A DNA stretch of 64,000 bases, taken from positions 1,364,001 to 1,428,000 of the forward strand of contig CP138932.1 in assembly GCA_047125605.1 (NCBI GenBank), given 5' to 3'. The position numbers and the translations under genes are program-made. Position 1 is the first letter of the stretch. Each line of letters opens with the position of its first letter. Shown here piece by piece: positions 50,764 through 58,829 of this stretch. The stretch comes from JAKVBK01 sp022447275. Its GTDB lineage: Bacteria; Pseudomonadota; Alphaproteobacteria; Rhodobacterales; Rhodobacteraceae. The notes under the pieces were generated by a model that saw nothing but the letters and a program-made list of their open reading frames with translations, did no database searches and was not told the origin of the DNA.

Positions 50764-51630
50764 ATGACGGAACAGCGTCCCGTGACACAAGCAACTCCCA
50801 CAGACGCCGCCCCGGCGAAGGCCAAACCCGCCCTCCCCGATGCGCAAACCGTGACAGAGGTCAAGCACTACACCGACAGGCTCTTCTCGTTCCGCTGCAC
50901 GCGTCCGCAGACGCTGCGTTTCCGGTCGGGCGAATTTGTCATGATCGGCTTGATGGGCGATCCTGACCCCAAAACCGGGCGTCAAAAGCCCTTGCTGCGC
51001 GCCTATTCCATCGCCTCCCCAAGCTGGGACGAAGAGCTGGAATTCTACTCGATCAAAGTGCCCGATGGCCCCCTGACGTCAAAGCTGCAGCATATCGCTG
51101 TGGGCGAAGAGATCATTTTGCGCCCAAAACCCGTGGGCACCCTTGTCCATGATGCGCTTTTGCCGGGCAAACGCCTCTGGTTCTTTGCCACCGGCACCGG
51201 CTTTGCGCCGTTCGCCTCCCTGCTGCGCGAACCACAAACCTACGAAGACTACGACGAGATCATCATCACCCATACCTGCCGCGAAGTGGGCGAATTGACC
51301 TATGGCCACGACCTGATCGAAGGCCTCAAGCAGGATGAACTTCTCAACGAAGTGATTGGCGAAGGCTTCTGGAAGAAGATCAAATACTATCCCACCACGA
51401 CCCGCGAAGAGAGCCCGAAGATGGGCCGCATCACCGACCTGATGCGCTCGGGCGAGGCCTTCGAAGACCTTGGCACGCCAAAGCTGTCTCCAGAAACCGA
51501 TCGCGCCATGATCTGTGGCAACCTCGCCTTCAACCTCGAACTGAAGGACATGCTTGAAGAGTTTGGTCTTGAGGAAGGGGCAAACTCCAAGCCGATGCAT
51601 TATGTGGTCGAGAAAGCGTTTCTCGACTGA
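50764..51630 (+). CDS. fpr: Ferredoxin--NADP+ reductase
   Basis: 288 residues. The FAD-binding barrel has the RxYS motif in KPLLRAYSIASPSWDEELEF, then SIKVPDGPLTSKLQHIAVGE; the NADP domain has FATGTGFAPFASLLREP and the C-terminal AMICGNLAFNLELKDMLEEF, ending FLD. It transfers electrons between NADPH and ferredoxin or flavodoxin. It is separated from the cys operon by 180 bp, so it has its own promoter. Plausible electron source for CysI and the P450, though this is inference. Confidence 0.94.
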   Translation: MTEQRPVTQATPTDAAPAKAKPALPDAQTVTEVKHYTDRLFSFRCTRPQTLRFRSGEFVMIGLMGDPDPKTGRQKPLLRAYSIASPSWDEELEFYSIKVPDGPLTSKLQHIAVGEEIILRPKPVGTLVHDALLPGKRLWFFATGTGFAPFASLLREPQTYEDYDEIIITHTCREVGELTYGHDLIEGLKQDELLNEVIGEGFWKKIKYYPTTTREESPKMGRITDLMRSGEAFEDLGTPKLSPETDRAMICGNLAFNLELKDMLEEFGLEEGANSKPMHYVVEKAFLD

Positions 51631-51659
51631 TCGCGCCCTCTCTCGATGCGAAATTATGC

Positions 51660-51685
51660 GGGCCCGCTGTGAAAAGCGGGCCCTC
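51660..51685 (+). terminator. Hairpin after the fpr gene
   Basis: GGGCCCGCT (51660-51668) pairs with AGCGGGCCC across a GTGAAA loop, about 30 bp after the fpr stop. The T-rich tail is weak. Confidence 0.6.
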
Positions 51686-51883
51686 ATTCATGTGGCACCA
51701 AGACGCACTGGCGCGCCCCTATGCTGTAAAATGTGGCGCTTGGGGGCGCAGTGGCCCTGTGACGCAGCGCATTCGGCAGAAATTCATCGCGCTTTCGTGT
51801 ATCAGACGCCCTTTGCTTCTTGAACCGTTGCCGGGTCGTCTATAGTTTGCTGCGGACTTGAGATTGCAAAGAGGATTACTCCT

Positions 51884-52429
51884 ATCGCCCGTCGTCCCCA
51901 CAACGCGCCGCCACAGCGCGACACTGGTCCCCGCGTCAATGATCGTATCCGCGGCACAGAAATCCGTCTTATCGGCCCCGAAGGTGAAAACGTCGGCGTC
52001 GTAGATCCGCGCCGCGCCATGGAATTGGCACAGCAGGTCGGATTAGACCTCGTAGAAATTTCGCCCAACGCCAACCCGCCCGTGTGTAAGATCATGGATT
52101 TCGGCAAGTTCAAATATGAGCAGCAGAAACGGGAAAGCGAAGCGCGCAAAAAGCAGAAGACGATCGAGGTCAAGGAAGTCAAGTTCCGTCCGAACACCGA
52201 CACCCACGACTATGACGTCAAGATGCGCAATGTGACCCGGTTCCTCGAAGCGGGCGACAAGGTGAAGGTAACCTTGCGGTTCCGGGGCCGTGAAATGGCG
52301 CACCAAAACCTGGGCCGCGAACTGCTTGAACGGGTTGCTGCCGATATTGAAGGGCTGGGCAAGGTTGAAAACATGCCCAAGATGGAAGGCCGTCAGATGG
52401 TCATGATGATCGGGCCGGCGCCGAAGTAA
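51884..52429 (+). CDS. infC: Translation initiation factor IF-3, AUC start codon
   Basis: 181 residues. The N-domain reads ARRPHNAPPQRDTGPRVNDR with IRLIGPEGENVGVVDPRRAM, then the linker and C-domain VKEVKFRPNTDTHDYDVKMR with GREMAHQNLGRELLER. No ATG/GTG/TTG is usable: the first ATG (52019) would delete the N-domain. ATC at 51884 has AAGAGG at 9-nt spacing and gives the expected N-terminus; ATT at 51875 is too close to the Shine-Dalgarno. Rare AUU or AUC starts are typical of infC and underlie autoregulation by IF-3. It ends with a terminator-like stem. Confidence 0.92.
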   Translation: MARRPHNAPPQRDTGPRVNDRIRGTEIRLIGPEGENVGVVDPRRAMELAQQVGLDLVEISPNANPPVCKIMDFGKFKYEQQKRESEARKKQKTIEVKEVKFRPNTDTHDYDVKMRNVTRFLEAGDKVKVTLRFRGREMAHQNLGRELLERVAADIEGLGKVENMPKMEGRQMVMMIGPAPK

Positions 52430-52459
52430 CCTTCCAAGACGTCGTTTGAATTTTGAGAA

Positions 52460-52485
52460 GCGGCTCCCTGTCGGGGGCCGTTTTG
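52460..52485 (+). terminator. Terminator of infC
   Basis: CGGCTCCC (52461-52468) pairs, with one G-T pair, with GGGGGCCG (52473-52480) and is followed by TTTTGC. Confidence 0.65.
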
Positions 52486-52507
52486 CTTTCTGGCTGCACA
52501 CACGAGC

Positions 52508-53320
52508 CTACAGGTGCCGATCCGCACCAATCCATTCTGTCAAGCTGGCAAACTGGGGCCGGAAGTAGGCCACCATCCGGCCCAGCCCGCCCGGATCGGC
52601 CAAGCGGGCATCCCAGGGGGACATACCGTGCAGCAAATGCCGGTGCAGCAGCGTTGCCTCGCCGGGCTGTGCTGGCACACAGACCCGCCGACATGTCTCA
52701 AAACAGGTCCGTCGCGCGGCCCTGTAATCCTCTGTGAGATCAAGGTTTGGCCAACTGTGCTCAGGGTGGCAGGAGAGTGCTGCGCGCAGGGCATTACCCA
52801 TAATCCGGTGACTGCCCTGCCACACCACCAGCGGACCAGCCTGCGCCGGCACCGGGTTGAGCGGAATGCCGAGGATAAAGCTATGTGGCTCTGCCAGCAC
52901 GCGATGGCGCGCAGGGCCAACGGGCAGCAATCCGTCCACATGGGCCGCGTCGCGCCGCTGCCGATAGCGCGCGGCGACATCACTTTCGCCCTCTCGGGGC
53001 TGTGGATAGCCCGGATACACAGTGGAGACCTGCGCCCGATGCCATCTTTCGGGCTGCCAGCCAAGCCCCTCGATCACCGACAAAGCCGCATCGGGCAACG
53101 GCGTGCCGCCCACTGCCCCGCTGGCGTCATTGTCCAGAACATCGACCCCGGCAAACCACGTGCCAGCACAGCGCAGCCAGTCAGCACGGGCTTGCCTATC
53201 TTGGGTAACCTGAGATGCCAGCGTCGCGGCAGAACGGGCCCAGGCGGCCATCTGCACATCATCGGACAAGCGCACATAGCCATTGTAGAGCAGAGACCGC
53301 GCGGCCTCACCCACGGACAT
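52508..53320 (-). CDS. Phytanoyl-CoA dioxygenase-like protein (Fe/2-oxoglutarate-type fold)
   Basis: 270 residues. A cupin-type facial triad can be proposed: RRDAAHVDGLLPVGP (HxD) and LLHRHLLHGMSPWDAR (distal His). Conserved PhyH-like context is LGIPLNPVPAQAGPLVVWQG. It resembles phytanoyl-CoA hydroxylase-like hypotheticals of Rhodobacteraceae; substrate unknown. The ATG at 53320 overlaps the dusA stop by one base (TGATG), so it is co-translated with dusA. A GTG at 53323 is an alternative start. Confidence 0.65.
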   Translation of the reverse strand: MSVGEAARSLLYNGYVRLSDDVQMAAWARSAATLASQVTQDRQARADWLRCAGTWFAGVDVLDNDASGAVGGTPLPDAALSVIEGLGWQPERWHRAQVSTVYPGYPQPREGESDVAARYRQRRDAAHVDGLLPVGPARHRVLAEPHSFILGIPLNPVPAQAGPLVVWQGSHRIMGNALRAALSCHPEHSWPNLDLTEDYRAARRTCFETCRRVCVPAQPGEATLLHRHLLHGMSPWDARLADPGGLGRMVAYFRPQFASLTEWIGADRHL

Positions 53321-54330
53321 CACTCAGCCGCCTGTCGCGCCTGCTCTGGCACCGCTGCAAGCGCCATATCGAACACATCCAGCCCAGCATTGGCCTTGTG
53401 GCTGTTCTCAGACAGGATCCGCCGCCACGCGCGCGCGCCAGGACGCCCTGTGAAAAGGCCCAGCATATGGTGCGTCACCTGTGCAAGCTTGCCACCGCCC
53501 GCAACGTGCGCGGCGATATAGGGCCGCATGGCGCGGGCTGCATCATGGGGGCTGAGCGGTGCGCGCGTGCTGTCTCCAAAGATCCGACTGTCCGCCTCGG
53601 CGAGGATGGACATCGGGTCGTGATAGGCAGCCCGCCCAACCATGACGCCGTCCATGCCGGCCTCCAAATGCGCAAGCGCCCCATTGAGATCTGTGATCCC
53701 GCCGTTGATTGACATATGCAAAGCAGGATACCGGGCGGCCATTCCATGCACCAAAGGATAATCCAGCGGCGGGATATCACGATTTTCTTTCGGGCTGAGC
53801 CCTTGCAGCCAAGCTTTTCGCGCATGCACCGTGATCCGTGTGACACCCGCCTCCGCAACCGCCTCAATCAGCGCCGGCAAGGCCTGCTGCGGGTCTTGGT
53901 CATCCACGCCGATCCGACATTTCACCGTTACGGGCCGATCTTGCGCCGCGATCATCTCCGCGCAGCAAGCCGCCACAAGCTCCGGGCGCTCCATCAAAAC
54001 CGCGCCGAAGCTGCCGGACTGAACCCGATCAGACGGACAACCGACATTCAGATTGATTTCGTCATAGCCTTCCTGCGCGCCCATTCGAGCAGCCTTGGCC
54101 AGCTCAGCGGGATCAGAGCCGCCCAACTGCAAGGCCACAGGATACTCCGTTTCACCAAAGGCAAGCAAATGGCGCGCGTCCCCCCGCACAAGCGCTGCTG
54201 ATGTTACCATCTCTGTATACAGCAAGGCGTGGCGCGACAGGATACGGTGAAAAGCCCGGCAGTGCCGATCTGTCCAATCCATCATCGGGGCCACGCTCAA
54301 TCGAGCAGACTTATATAATTTATTTTTCAA
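53320..54330 (-). CDS. dusA: tRNA-dihydrouridine synthase A
   Basis: 336 residues. This FMN enzyme reduces U20/U20a in tRNA. FMN-barrel signature LSVAPMMDWTDRHCRAFHRI at 11-30; catalytic Cys98 in LNVGCPSDRVQSG; then TVKCRIGVDDQDP, ITVHARKAWLQGLSPKEN, SINGGITDLNGAL and DGVMVGRAAYHDP. The first ten codons (ATG then AAA AAT AAA TTA TAT AAG) are strikingly AT-rich and unlike the rest of the gene, as if replaced by foreign DNA. dusA 5' ends are known integration targets, and an integrase remnant lies 440 bp upstream. Confidence 0.95.
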   Translation of the reverse strand: MKNKLYKSARLSVAPMMDWTDRHCRAFHRILSRHALLYTEMVTSAALVRGDARHLLAFGETEYPVALQLGGSDPAELAKAARMGAQEGYDEINLNVGCPSDRVQSGSFGAVLMERPELVAACCAEMIAAQDRPVTVKCRIGVDDQDPQQALPALIEAVAEAGVTRITVHARKAWLQGLSPKENRDIPPLDYPLVHGMAARYPALHMSINGGITDLNGALAHLEAGMDGVMVGRAAYHDPMSILAEADSRIFGDSTRAPLSPHDAARAMRPYIAAHVAGGGKLAQVTHHMLGLFTGRPGARAWRRILSENSHKANAGLDVFDMALAAVPEQARQAAE

Positions 54331-54773
54331 TTACTAAGCCCGATTCTCTGAATTTAATTGGCGCTGTGGGTTTCCCGCTGTTACCTGCGGTTTTCGTGCA
54401 TTTCTGGGGCTTTCCGTACCTGAGTTGCTACGCCGTAGCAACTATTTGCCACTGCTTCTGCCGCTTCGGTGCTTCGCGCTGCAACGGCGGGTACCAAATT
54501 GGCAGAAATTCTCCCCACGGGCCCCTCCTCGCTTCCATCGCCGCGAGAACCAACCGATTTCTCTCCAAGGCAAACAAGGCTTTGACATGTACAAACCATC
54601 CTTCCCCCAAGGCAACTTCCCATTCGCTAATACGAACGAAGCCGCTTAAAATCGGTCACCGTTCACCGTCCGCAACGTCGCGGATGAGCACAAAAAAAGC
54701 GGAGAAGATGCCAACAACGTCGCAAAAGCAGCAGAGGAACCAGCACCGAAAACTCTAACACACACCTAAGGAT
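54331..54773. other. Region between dusA and the integrase remnant
   Basis: 443 bp without a convincing gene. It contains an AT-rich dusA leader (54310-54360) and a perfect 21-nt inverted repeat at 54423-54443. Confidence 0.5.
54423..54443. repeat. Perfect 21-nt inverted repeat upstream of dusA
   Basis: The 10-bp arms AGTTGCTACG and CGTAGCAACT are fully complementary around a single central C. It lies 93 bp before the dusA ATG and about 330 bp from the integrase remnant. It could be an operator or an element-associated site. Confidence 0.6.
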
Positions 54774-55058
54774 ATGAACTTCATCTCAAAGCGAAGAAGG
54801 CTGGATGGAACCGTAAGTTTTTGCGTGCAAATTGGAAAAAGGGTTAGCGGTAATAGCCTCACATCAAGCAAGACTTTTCATACATTAGGAGAAGCGCGCA
54901 CCCGGCGCGACACCGCTCTTGCCCAGATCCAGCTGGGTCTGTTCGAACCGGCCCAAAAGTCTTGCGCAAAAACCCCCATTCGCATTTGTGATGTGATTTT
55001 GCGTCATTTGTCGCACGGACGCGAGCTTAAATCCTCTGCGTCCGCCGATCATGCATGA
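54774..55058 (+). pseudogene. Truncated tyrosine-type integrase (Arm-DNA-binding N-terminus)
   Basis: The 94 codons encode ISKRRRLDGTVSFCVQIGKR, then SKTFHTLGEARTRRDTALAQ, matching the N-terminal arm-binding beta domain of phage/island integrases (pattern K-R-x-x-DGTxSYxxQIxxKRxGK...SKTFxxxxEAxxW). RICDVILRHLSHG would be the start of the core-binding domain. The catalytic domain with the R, H, R and Y residues is absent; full enzymes are about 350-400 residues. It points away from dusA. It is read as the scar of an element that used dusA. Confidence 0.65.
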
Positions 55059-55190
55059 ACAATCAAGGTGGACCACTTCGGAGGGGCTGACCACGAGATC
55101 GGATCCACTCCGCCAAACGTAGCCGCTCTCGCGTCCCCAACATGTCCACAGTTTCGGTCTGCCGTCGATAGAGGCGCTCCTTCAGCGCCC

Positions 55191-56255
55191 TCAGCAGAAC
55201 GTCGCCATGTACTCACCAAGCAGATCACCCTCTTGGGGTTTAAGGCTTGTGCGGACCGGTGCGCCGTAAGTTGCGTAACCGCCGACAGCAAGCTGCGGGA
55301 AGATCGCGAGAATTTCATCTCGGGTGGCTTGCTCCAAGGCATTCCAGCCCTCTTCCCCGGGATGGAAGCTTTCCGAAAGCGCGCCCTCGGCCCAGATGAT
55401 CTCGTGCGTATCAAAGAGCATGTGGAAATATTCGACCTCACCGCCCTCTTCTCGAATGATGGAGTGATCATTCACCAGCGATTTGGCTGAGATCAGCACT
55501 TCCTGCTCTTCAAAGAACATCTCGGCCTGCCAGCCTTGTAAAAGCATACGGTGCTGGGGGCTGACGCGCAGATCACGATCGTTCCCAAGAGCGCCCTTGC
55601 GGACCAGGATAGGTGCAAGATCACCTTGGGCAGACCGCTTGAACGATCCAATCCAGCGAATTGGTTGGTATCCACGGTCCATCGTCAGAACCATGTCACC
55701 CTCACAAAGCTCCTCAATGGGCATGTCGCCCTGCTGGGTCTTGATCAATGTGCCTGACGTGAAGCAGGCGACTTGCTTTTCAATAAGCGCGTCATCCACT
55801 TGGCCGATCGCAATCACCGGGGAGAAGGAATAGGTCACGCCCTCAATCAGGTCCTGTCCGAACACAAAGTAAGAAGCCCCCTCGTGGCCGCCGAAAGAGC
55901 TGCCTCCAATACCGATCGGCAGGTAGCCGGTTGCGTCCTGTGCTGTAACGACCTGCGCATCGAAAGAGCTGCCGTCAGATCCGGTGACCGCAAAGCGTAC
56001 CGAACTTGTGATATCCTGCCCGGCGTGTGTTGTGTCTCCGTTTATGCTTACCAGCAGCTCGCCTCGTTCAGGCGTAATTTGCGCTCTTGAGCTCGTACCC
56101 TGCGGAACATCCAGCCTTGCGTCATCGTCTTTGACCACAATAGTTGCAACTGGATTGGAGCCGCAGTGGACGAAGCTTTTTCCACCGGCGCCAAAGGGAT
56201 TTCCCAAAACACCGACGTCAGTTTGCGAATATGCGTTGAACGTTTGCAGAGCCAT
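55191..56255 (-). CDS. Hint-domain protein (Hint_2 type), second copy
   Basis: 354 residues. The Hint module from residue about 163: VACFTSGTLIKTQQGDMPIE with nucleophile Cys, DMVLTMDRGYQPIRWIGS, RVSPQHRMLLQGWQAEMFF, DHSIIREEGGEVEYFHMLFD. This is highly similar to the copy at 35401-36441 over about 190 residues. The N-terminal 160 residues are different (SQTDVGVLGNPFGAGGKSF, SFGGHEGASYFVFGQDLIEG), rich in Gly and beta-type sequence. AAGAGG precedes ATG 56255. It lies inside the putative dusA island. Conserved Hint with variable N-terminus suggests autocatalytic release of the N-terminal part. Confidence 0.85.
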   Translation of the reverse strand: MALQTFNAYSQTDVGVLGNPFGAGGKSFVHCGSNPVATIVVKDDDARLDVPQGTSSRAQITPERGELLVSINGDTTHAGQDITSSVRFAVTGSDGSSFDAQVVTAQDATGYLPIGIGGSSFGGHEGASYFVFGQDLIEGVTYSFSPVIAIGQVDDALIEKQVACFTSGTLIKTQQGDMPIEELCEGDMVLTMDRGYQPIRWIGSFKRSAQGDLAPILVRKGALGNDRDLRVSPQHRMLLQGWQAEMFFEEQEVLISAKSLVNDHSIIREEGGEVEYFHMLFDTHEIIWAEGALSESFHPGEEGWNALEQATRDEILAIFPQLAVGGYATYGAPVRTSLKPQEGDLLGEYMATFC

Positions 56256-57101
56256 GCGCTACCTCTTTTGATTTTCAGTAGGAACCACTTCTCAGACACT
56301 TCAAAGGCGCACGCTCACATCCGGCCAGGTAACACTCCGACTTCCAAACCACATCAAGTCAGCTAAAAATACACACTCTCAAACGTAACGTGGACGATTT
56401 TGTCCCCGCCCAAACAAAAGGCAAGATGCAAGCGCACGCCGATGAGAGCTACAGAAATCCCCTGAAATTAATTGCCCATAAAAGTATAGGCAAAAGACTC
56501 ATTGGAATAGTTAGACAGATCATTTGATACCAATATTTCTCAAAAGTTGATTGTCACCCCCAGACACAAACCATTGTTTTGAATTGCTTTATCCAAAAGC
56601 GACCAAGTCCTGACAAAGGATAGCTGACCAAATTTCACGCTTCCAATGCGCAAACTTGGTAGAGGCCGTATTTCTGAAAACATTTTCTTATTTTGAGCGA
56701 ACTCCCCAGATGATCGGATCACTTTTAGTTGTGGGGACAGCCAATGGACGCCATGGGTGTTGCAGTAAGAGATAACGATTCCGTCGTGTTCTGAGCGCTC
56801 TCAGAAGTGTTGGAGAACCGCGCTGCCGCAATGCAGGTGCACGGTCAGTTTTTAACAACCCATTTCTCCTTCAACGACATCCCGCGGCGCAATTGCTCAG
56901 AACCACTTCAATATAAAAACTAGATCGCGTTGCGGAAGCTAGTCAGCGTGGAAGTGGATCGGGCGAGAATAGGCGCCGCGAGAAGCCACACCCTACTTCG
57001 CTTTGCATCTTGCGACTACCGATATGTTCAACGGAGCGCGAGCCAAGGATGCTGGCCGGTACTGAGTTCACCAAGCCTCTGACATGCTAGGAGAAATATT
57101 A
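56256..57101. other. AT-rich intergenic region, no gene recognised
   Basis: About 846 bp. Short minus-strand frames (for example 56540-56722) show no homology signal. Composition is AT-rich relative to the core genome, in line with island DNA. The promoter of the 57102 cassette is expected near its end. Confidence 0.5.
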
Positions 57102-57431
57102 ATGTCACTGTATCAAAAAATACTATCCGCACAAAACAACAAGGACATTAATGGCTATTTAGACTGTTTGCACGATGATTTTGTTTTCGTGCGTCATCAG
57201 TCAGGCACAGAAGTTAGCAAAACAGATTGGGTGCCAACGCTGACGGCAATGATGCAAAGCGATGCACTCGCGTTCAGCAAACAGAGATGCATCTACGAAA
57301 ACAACGAGATCATGGTTGAGCATTCTTTCATGACGTTTCCAGACGGAACGTCTGAGGCAGTAATGGTCGTCAATCTCCTGAAAGATGGAAAAATAATCCG
57401 CACCGAAACTGGCGCCACTTCGATCAAGTAA
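57102..57431 (+). CDS. NTF2/SnoaL-like small protein (cassette gene 1)
   Basis: 109 residues. The pattern of an NTF2-like cone fold is visible: N-terminal helices SLYQKILSAQNNKDINGYLD and CLHDDFVFVRHQSG, then strands MVEHSFMTFPDGTSEAVMVV and DGKIIRTETGATSIK. AGGAG is 8 nt before ATG 57102. It may be an enzyme without cofactor or a binding protein. It is the first gene of a three-gene cassette; a decayed copy of its C-terminal end lies at 58611-58714. Confidence 0.65.
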   Translation: MSLYQKILSAQNNKDINGYLDCLHDDFVFVRHQSGTEVSKTDWVPTLTAMMQSDALAFSKQRCIYENNEIMVEHSFMTFPDGTSEAVMVVNLLKDGKIIRTETGATSIK

Positions 57432-57457
57432 AACCCAAACAGAATGTGGAGGAAGAA

Positions 57458-57928
57458 ATGAAGCTGTTAAATTACATTGGCATTTCAATGGCTGTTTGTT
57501 CTGCACCCGCTGTGCTTCTGGCAGATGGCCATTCCCAGCTTAGTGGCCACGGAACAAGTGTAATCACTGCCACAAATGCGATGGAGGGTACAACGGGAAC
57601 CCTAGTAAGTCAGACATCAAACGATATCTGGATGTGGGATAACCCACCAGATGGCTACCCAACTGCATCTAAAGCGACTTGCCATCAGTATATCGCTTTT
57701 GCGACCGGGGAAATGCTGCCGTTAGGCTTTCTTAATGTCTGCCAGCAAGTTGATGTCGATGGCGACATAAGCCTCTTGCAAGCAAACCCACAACCAGATG
57801 GATCGTTCCTCGTCACACAGATTGCCGGAACCGGAAAGTGGGCCCCTTACACCGGAGCCCAATGGGGTGGGAAGACGGATGTAAGAATTGGAACGCATGC
57901 AAGCGTTTACTCATTTGCGCCCAAATAA
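57458..57928 (+). CDS. Exported protein of unknown family (cassette gene 2)
   Basis: 156 residues with a signal peptide (KLLNYIGISMAVCSAPAVLL, probable cleavage near ADG). The mature domain is compact with two Cys (KATCHQYIAFATGEMLPLGF, LNVCQQVDVDGD), which can form one disulfide, and aromatic/glycine-rich ends (NDIWMWDNPPDGYPT; GAQWGGKTDVRIGTHASVYS). GGAGGAAGAA precedes ATG 57458. It is 26 bp after the NTF2-like gene. No family recognised. Confidence 0.65.
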   Translation: MKLLNYIGISMAVCSAPAVLLADGHSQLSGHGTSVITATNAMEGTTGTLVSQTSNDIWMWDNPPDGYPTASKATCHQYIAFATGEMLPLGFLNVCQQVDVDGDISLLQANPQPDGSFLVTQIAGTGKWAPYTGAQWGGKTDVRIGTHASVYSFAPK

Positions 57929-57957
57929 GCCTATCTCGGGAAAAAAGGAGGAACATG

Positions 57958-58242
57958 ATGAGTTATTTCACAATTTCCAATTGGGAAGCCGACGACTGGA
58001 ATGAAGATATGGAGGCAATGGCGAGAGATCAATTTGCGCCACTCATTATGAAATTAGGGGCAGAAAGCGTCGACTTTATACAAACGGGCGACCTGACCTT
58101 TTCTGTCGTAACAAAGTACACCGATGAGGCGTCGGGCGTCGCAGCCATGCAAAAGATCGCTGAAATTAGGGGGCAAGCCGCAACGGCTCTCCCGGTTAGA
58201 ATGACATCTGACGCTAGAGGGTCTGCTTTTGTGAGCAATTAG
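57958..58242 (+). CDS. Small protein, possibly ABM-like ferredoxin fold (cassette gene 3)
   Basis: 94 residues: SYFTISNWEADDWNEDMEAM, then ARDQFAPLIMKLGAESVDFI, DLTFSVVTKYTDEASGVAAM and QKIAEIRGQAATALPVRM. The beta-alpha-beta pattern resembles antibiotic-biosynthesis-monooxygenase-like dimeric alpha-beta barrels, but no catalytic signature is visible. AGGAGG stands 6 nt before ATG 57958 (an ATG at 57955 is also possible). The gap to gene 2 is 29 bp, consistent with one operon. Confidence 0.6.
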   Translation: MSYFTISNWEADDWNEDMEAMARDQFAPLIMKLGAESVDFIQTGDLTFSVVTKYTDEASGVAAMQKIAEIRGQAATALPVRMTSDARGSAFVSN

Positions 58243-58304
58243 TTTGCCCCTATACCAGCCCACAGAACACGGCACGTTTAACCAAATCAACAAATCAGGG
58301 CGTT

Positions 58305-58341
58305 TGGCACATCACTAACCCTAGTGTCTGGTGATGTGCCA
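58305..58341. repeat. 11-bp inverted repeat after the three-gene cassette
   Basis: TGGCACATCAC (58305-58315) and GTGATGTGCCA (58331-58341) are perfectly complementary around a 15-nt loop. No T-run follows, so it may be a hairpin attenuator or an element end rather than a classical terminator. Confidence 0.5.
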
Positions 58342-58610
58342 GAAACCCGGTCTTACCGGTTGTTGATTGTTAAGCCCGCCGATGCCTAAGAAATCAAGAA
58401 GCACTGATCCAACTCCTGACAAGAAAATTTCATACCTAGCTTCGTCTTCAGCGCTCGGCCCTTGATTTCTCGCGTTGATTTTGGCCCTCCACTTTCGGAC
58501 GCCCGATGGCACGGGGCGTCTGTCAGCAAGCAGATCAGCGCGCTAACCCAACGCGGGCACTTGGCAGCGCACCCACCCTCCAGCAAAGCCATCCCGTACA
58601 TAGAATACGC

Positions 58611-58714
58611 CTCCCCTCCCTGACGGACCAATAGAGGCGGTCATAGCTGTTTGGACAAAACTGGAAGGAAAGTTGCTCCAAGTTGAAACTGGTGCCACGC
58701 CGATTTCAAATTAA
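58611..58714 (+). pseudogene. C-terminal remnant of a second NTF2-like protein
   Basis: The frame reading LPDGPIEAVIAVWTKLEGKL then LQVETGATPISN and TAA aligns with residues about 80-109 of the 57102 gene (FPDGTSEAVMVVNLLKDGKI, IRTETGATSIK), including the ETGATxI end. Upstream the frame is broken by a stop, so only the last third survives. It indicates a former tandem duplication. Confidence 0.6.
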
Positions 58715-58829
58715 CAGGAAAAAAATCCAGACAGGATCGTGGTCCGTGCAGGTACTGCACGGCACCGCAACGTTCACCAGATACGAAATCCGGAACAGTT
58801 ACGCTTTTGGGGTCCAAAGGACACGGCCT

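Larger units (their letters stand above)
58243..58829. other. Region with a paralogue remnant and an inverted repeat
   Basis: About 587 bp between the cassette and the AcoR-like gene. It contains an 11-bp inverted repeat (58305-58341) and a decayed C-terminal copy of the NTF2-like gene (58611-58714). No intact gene was found. Confidence 0.5.
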
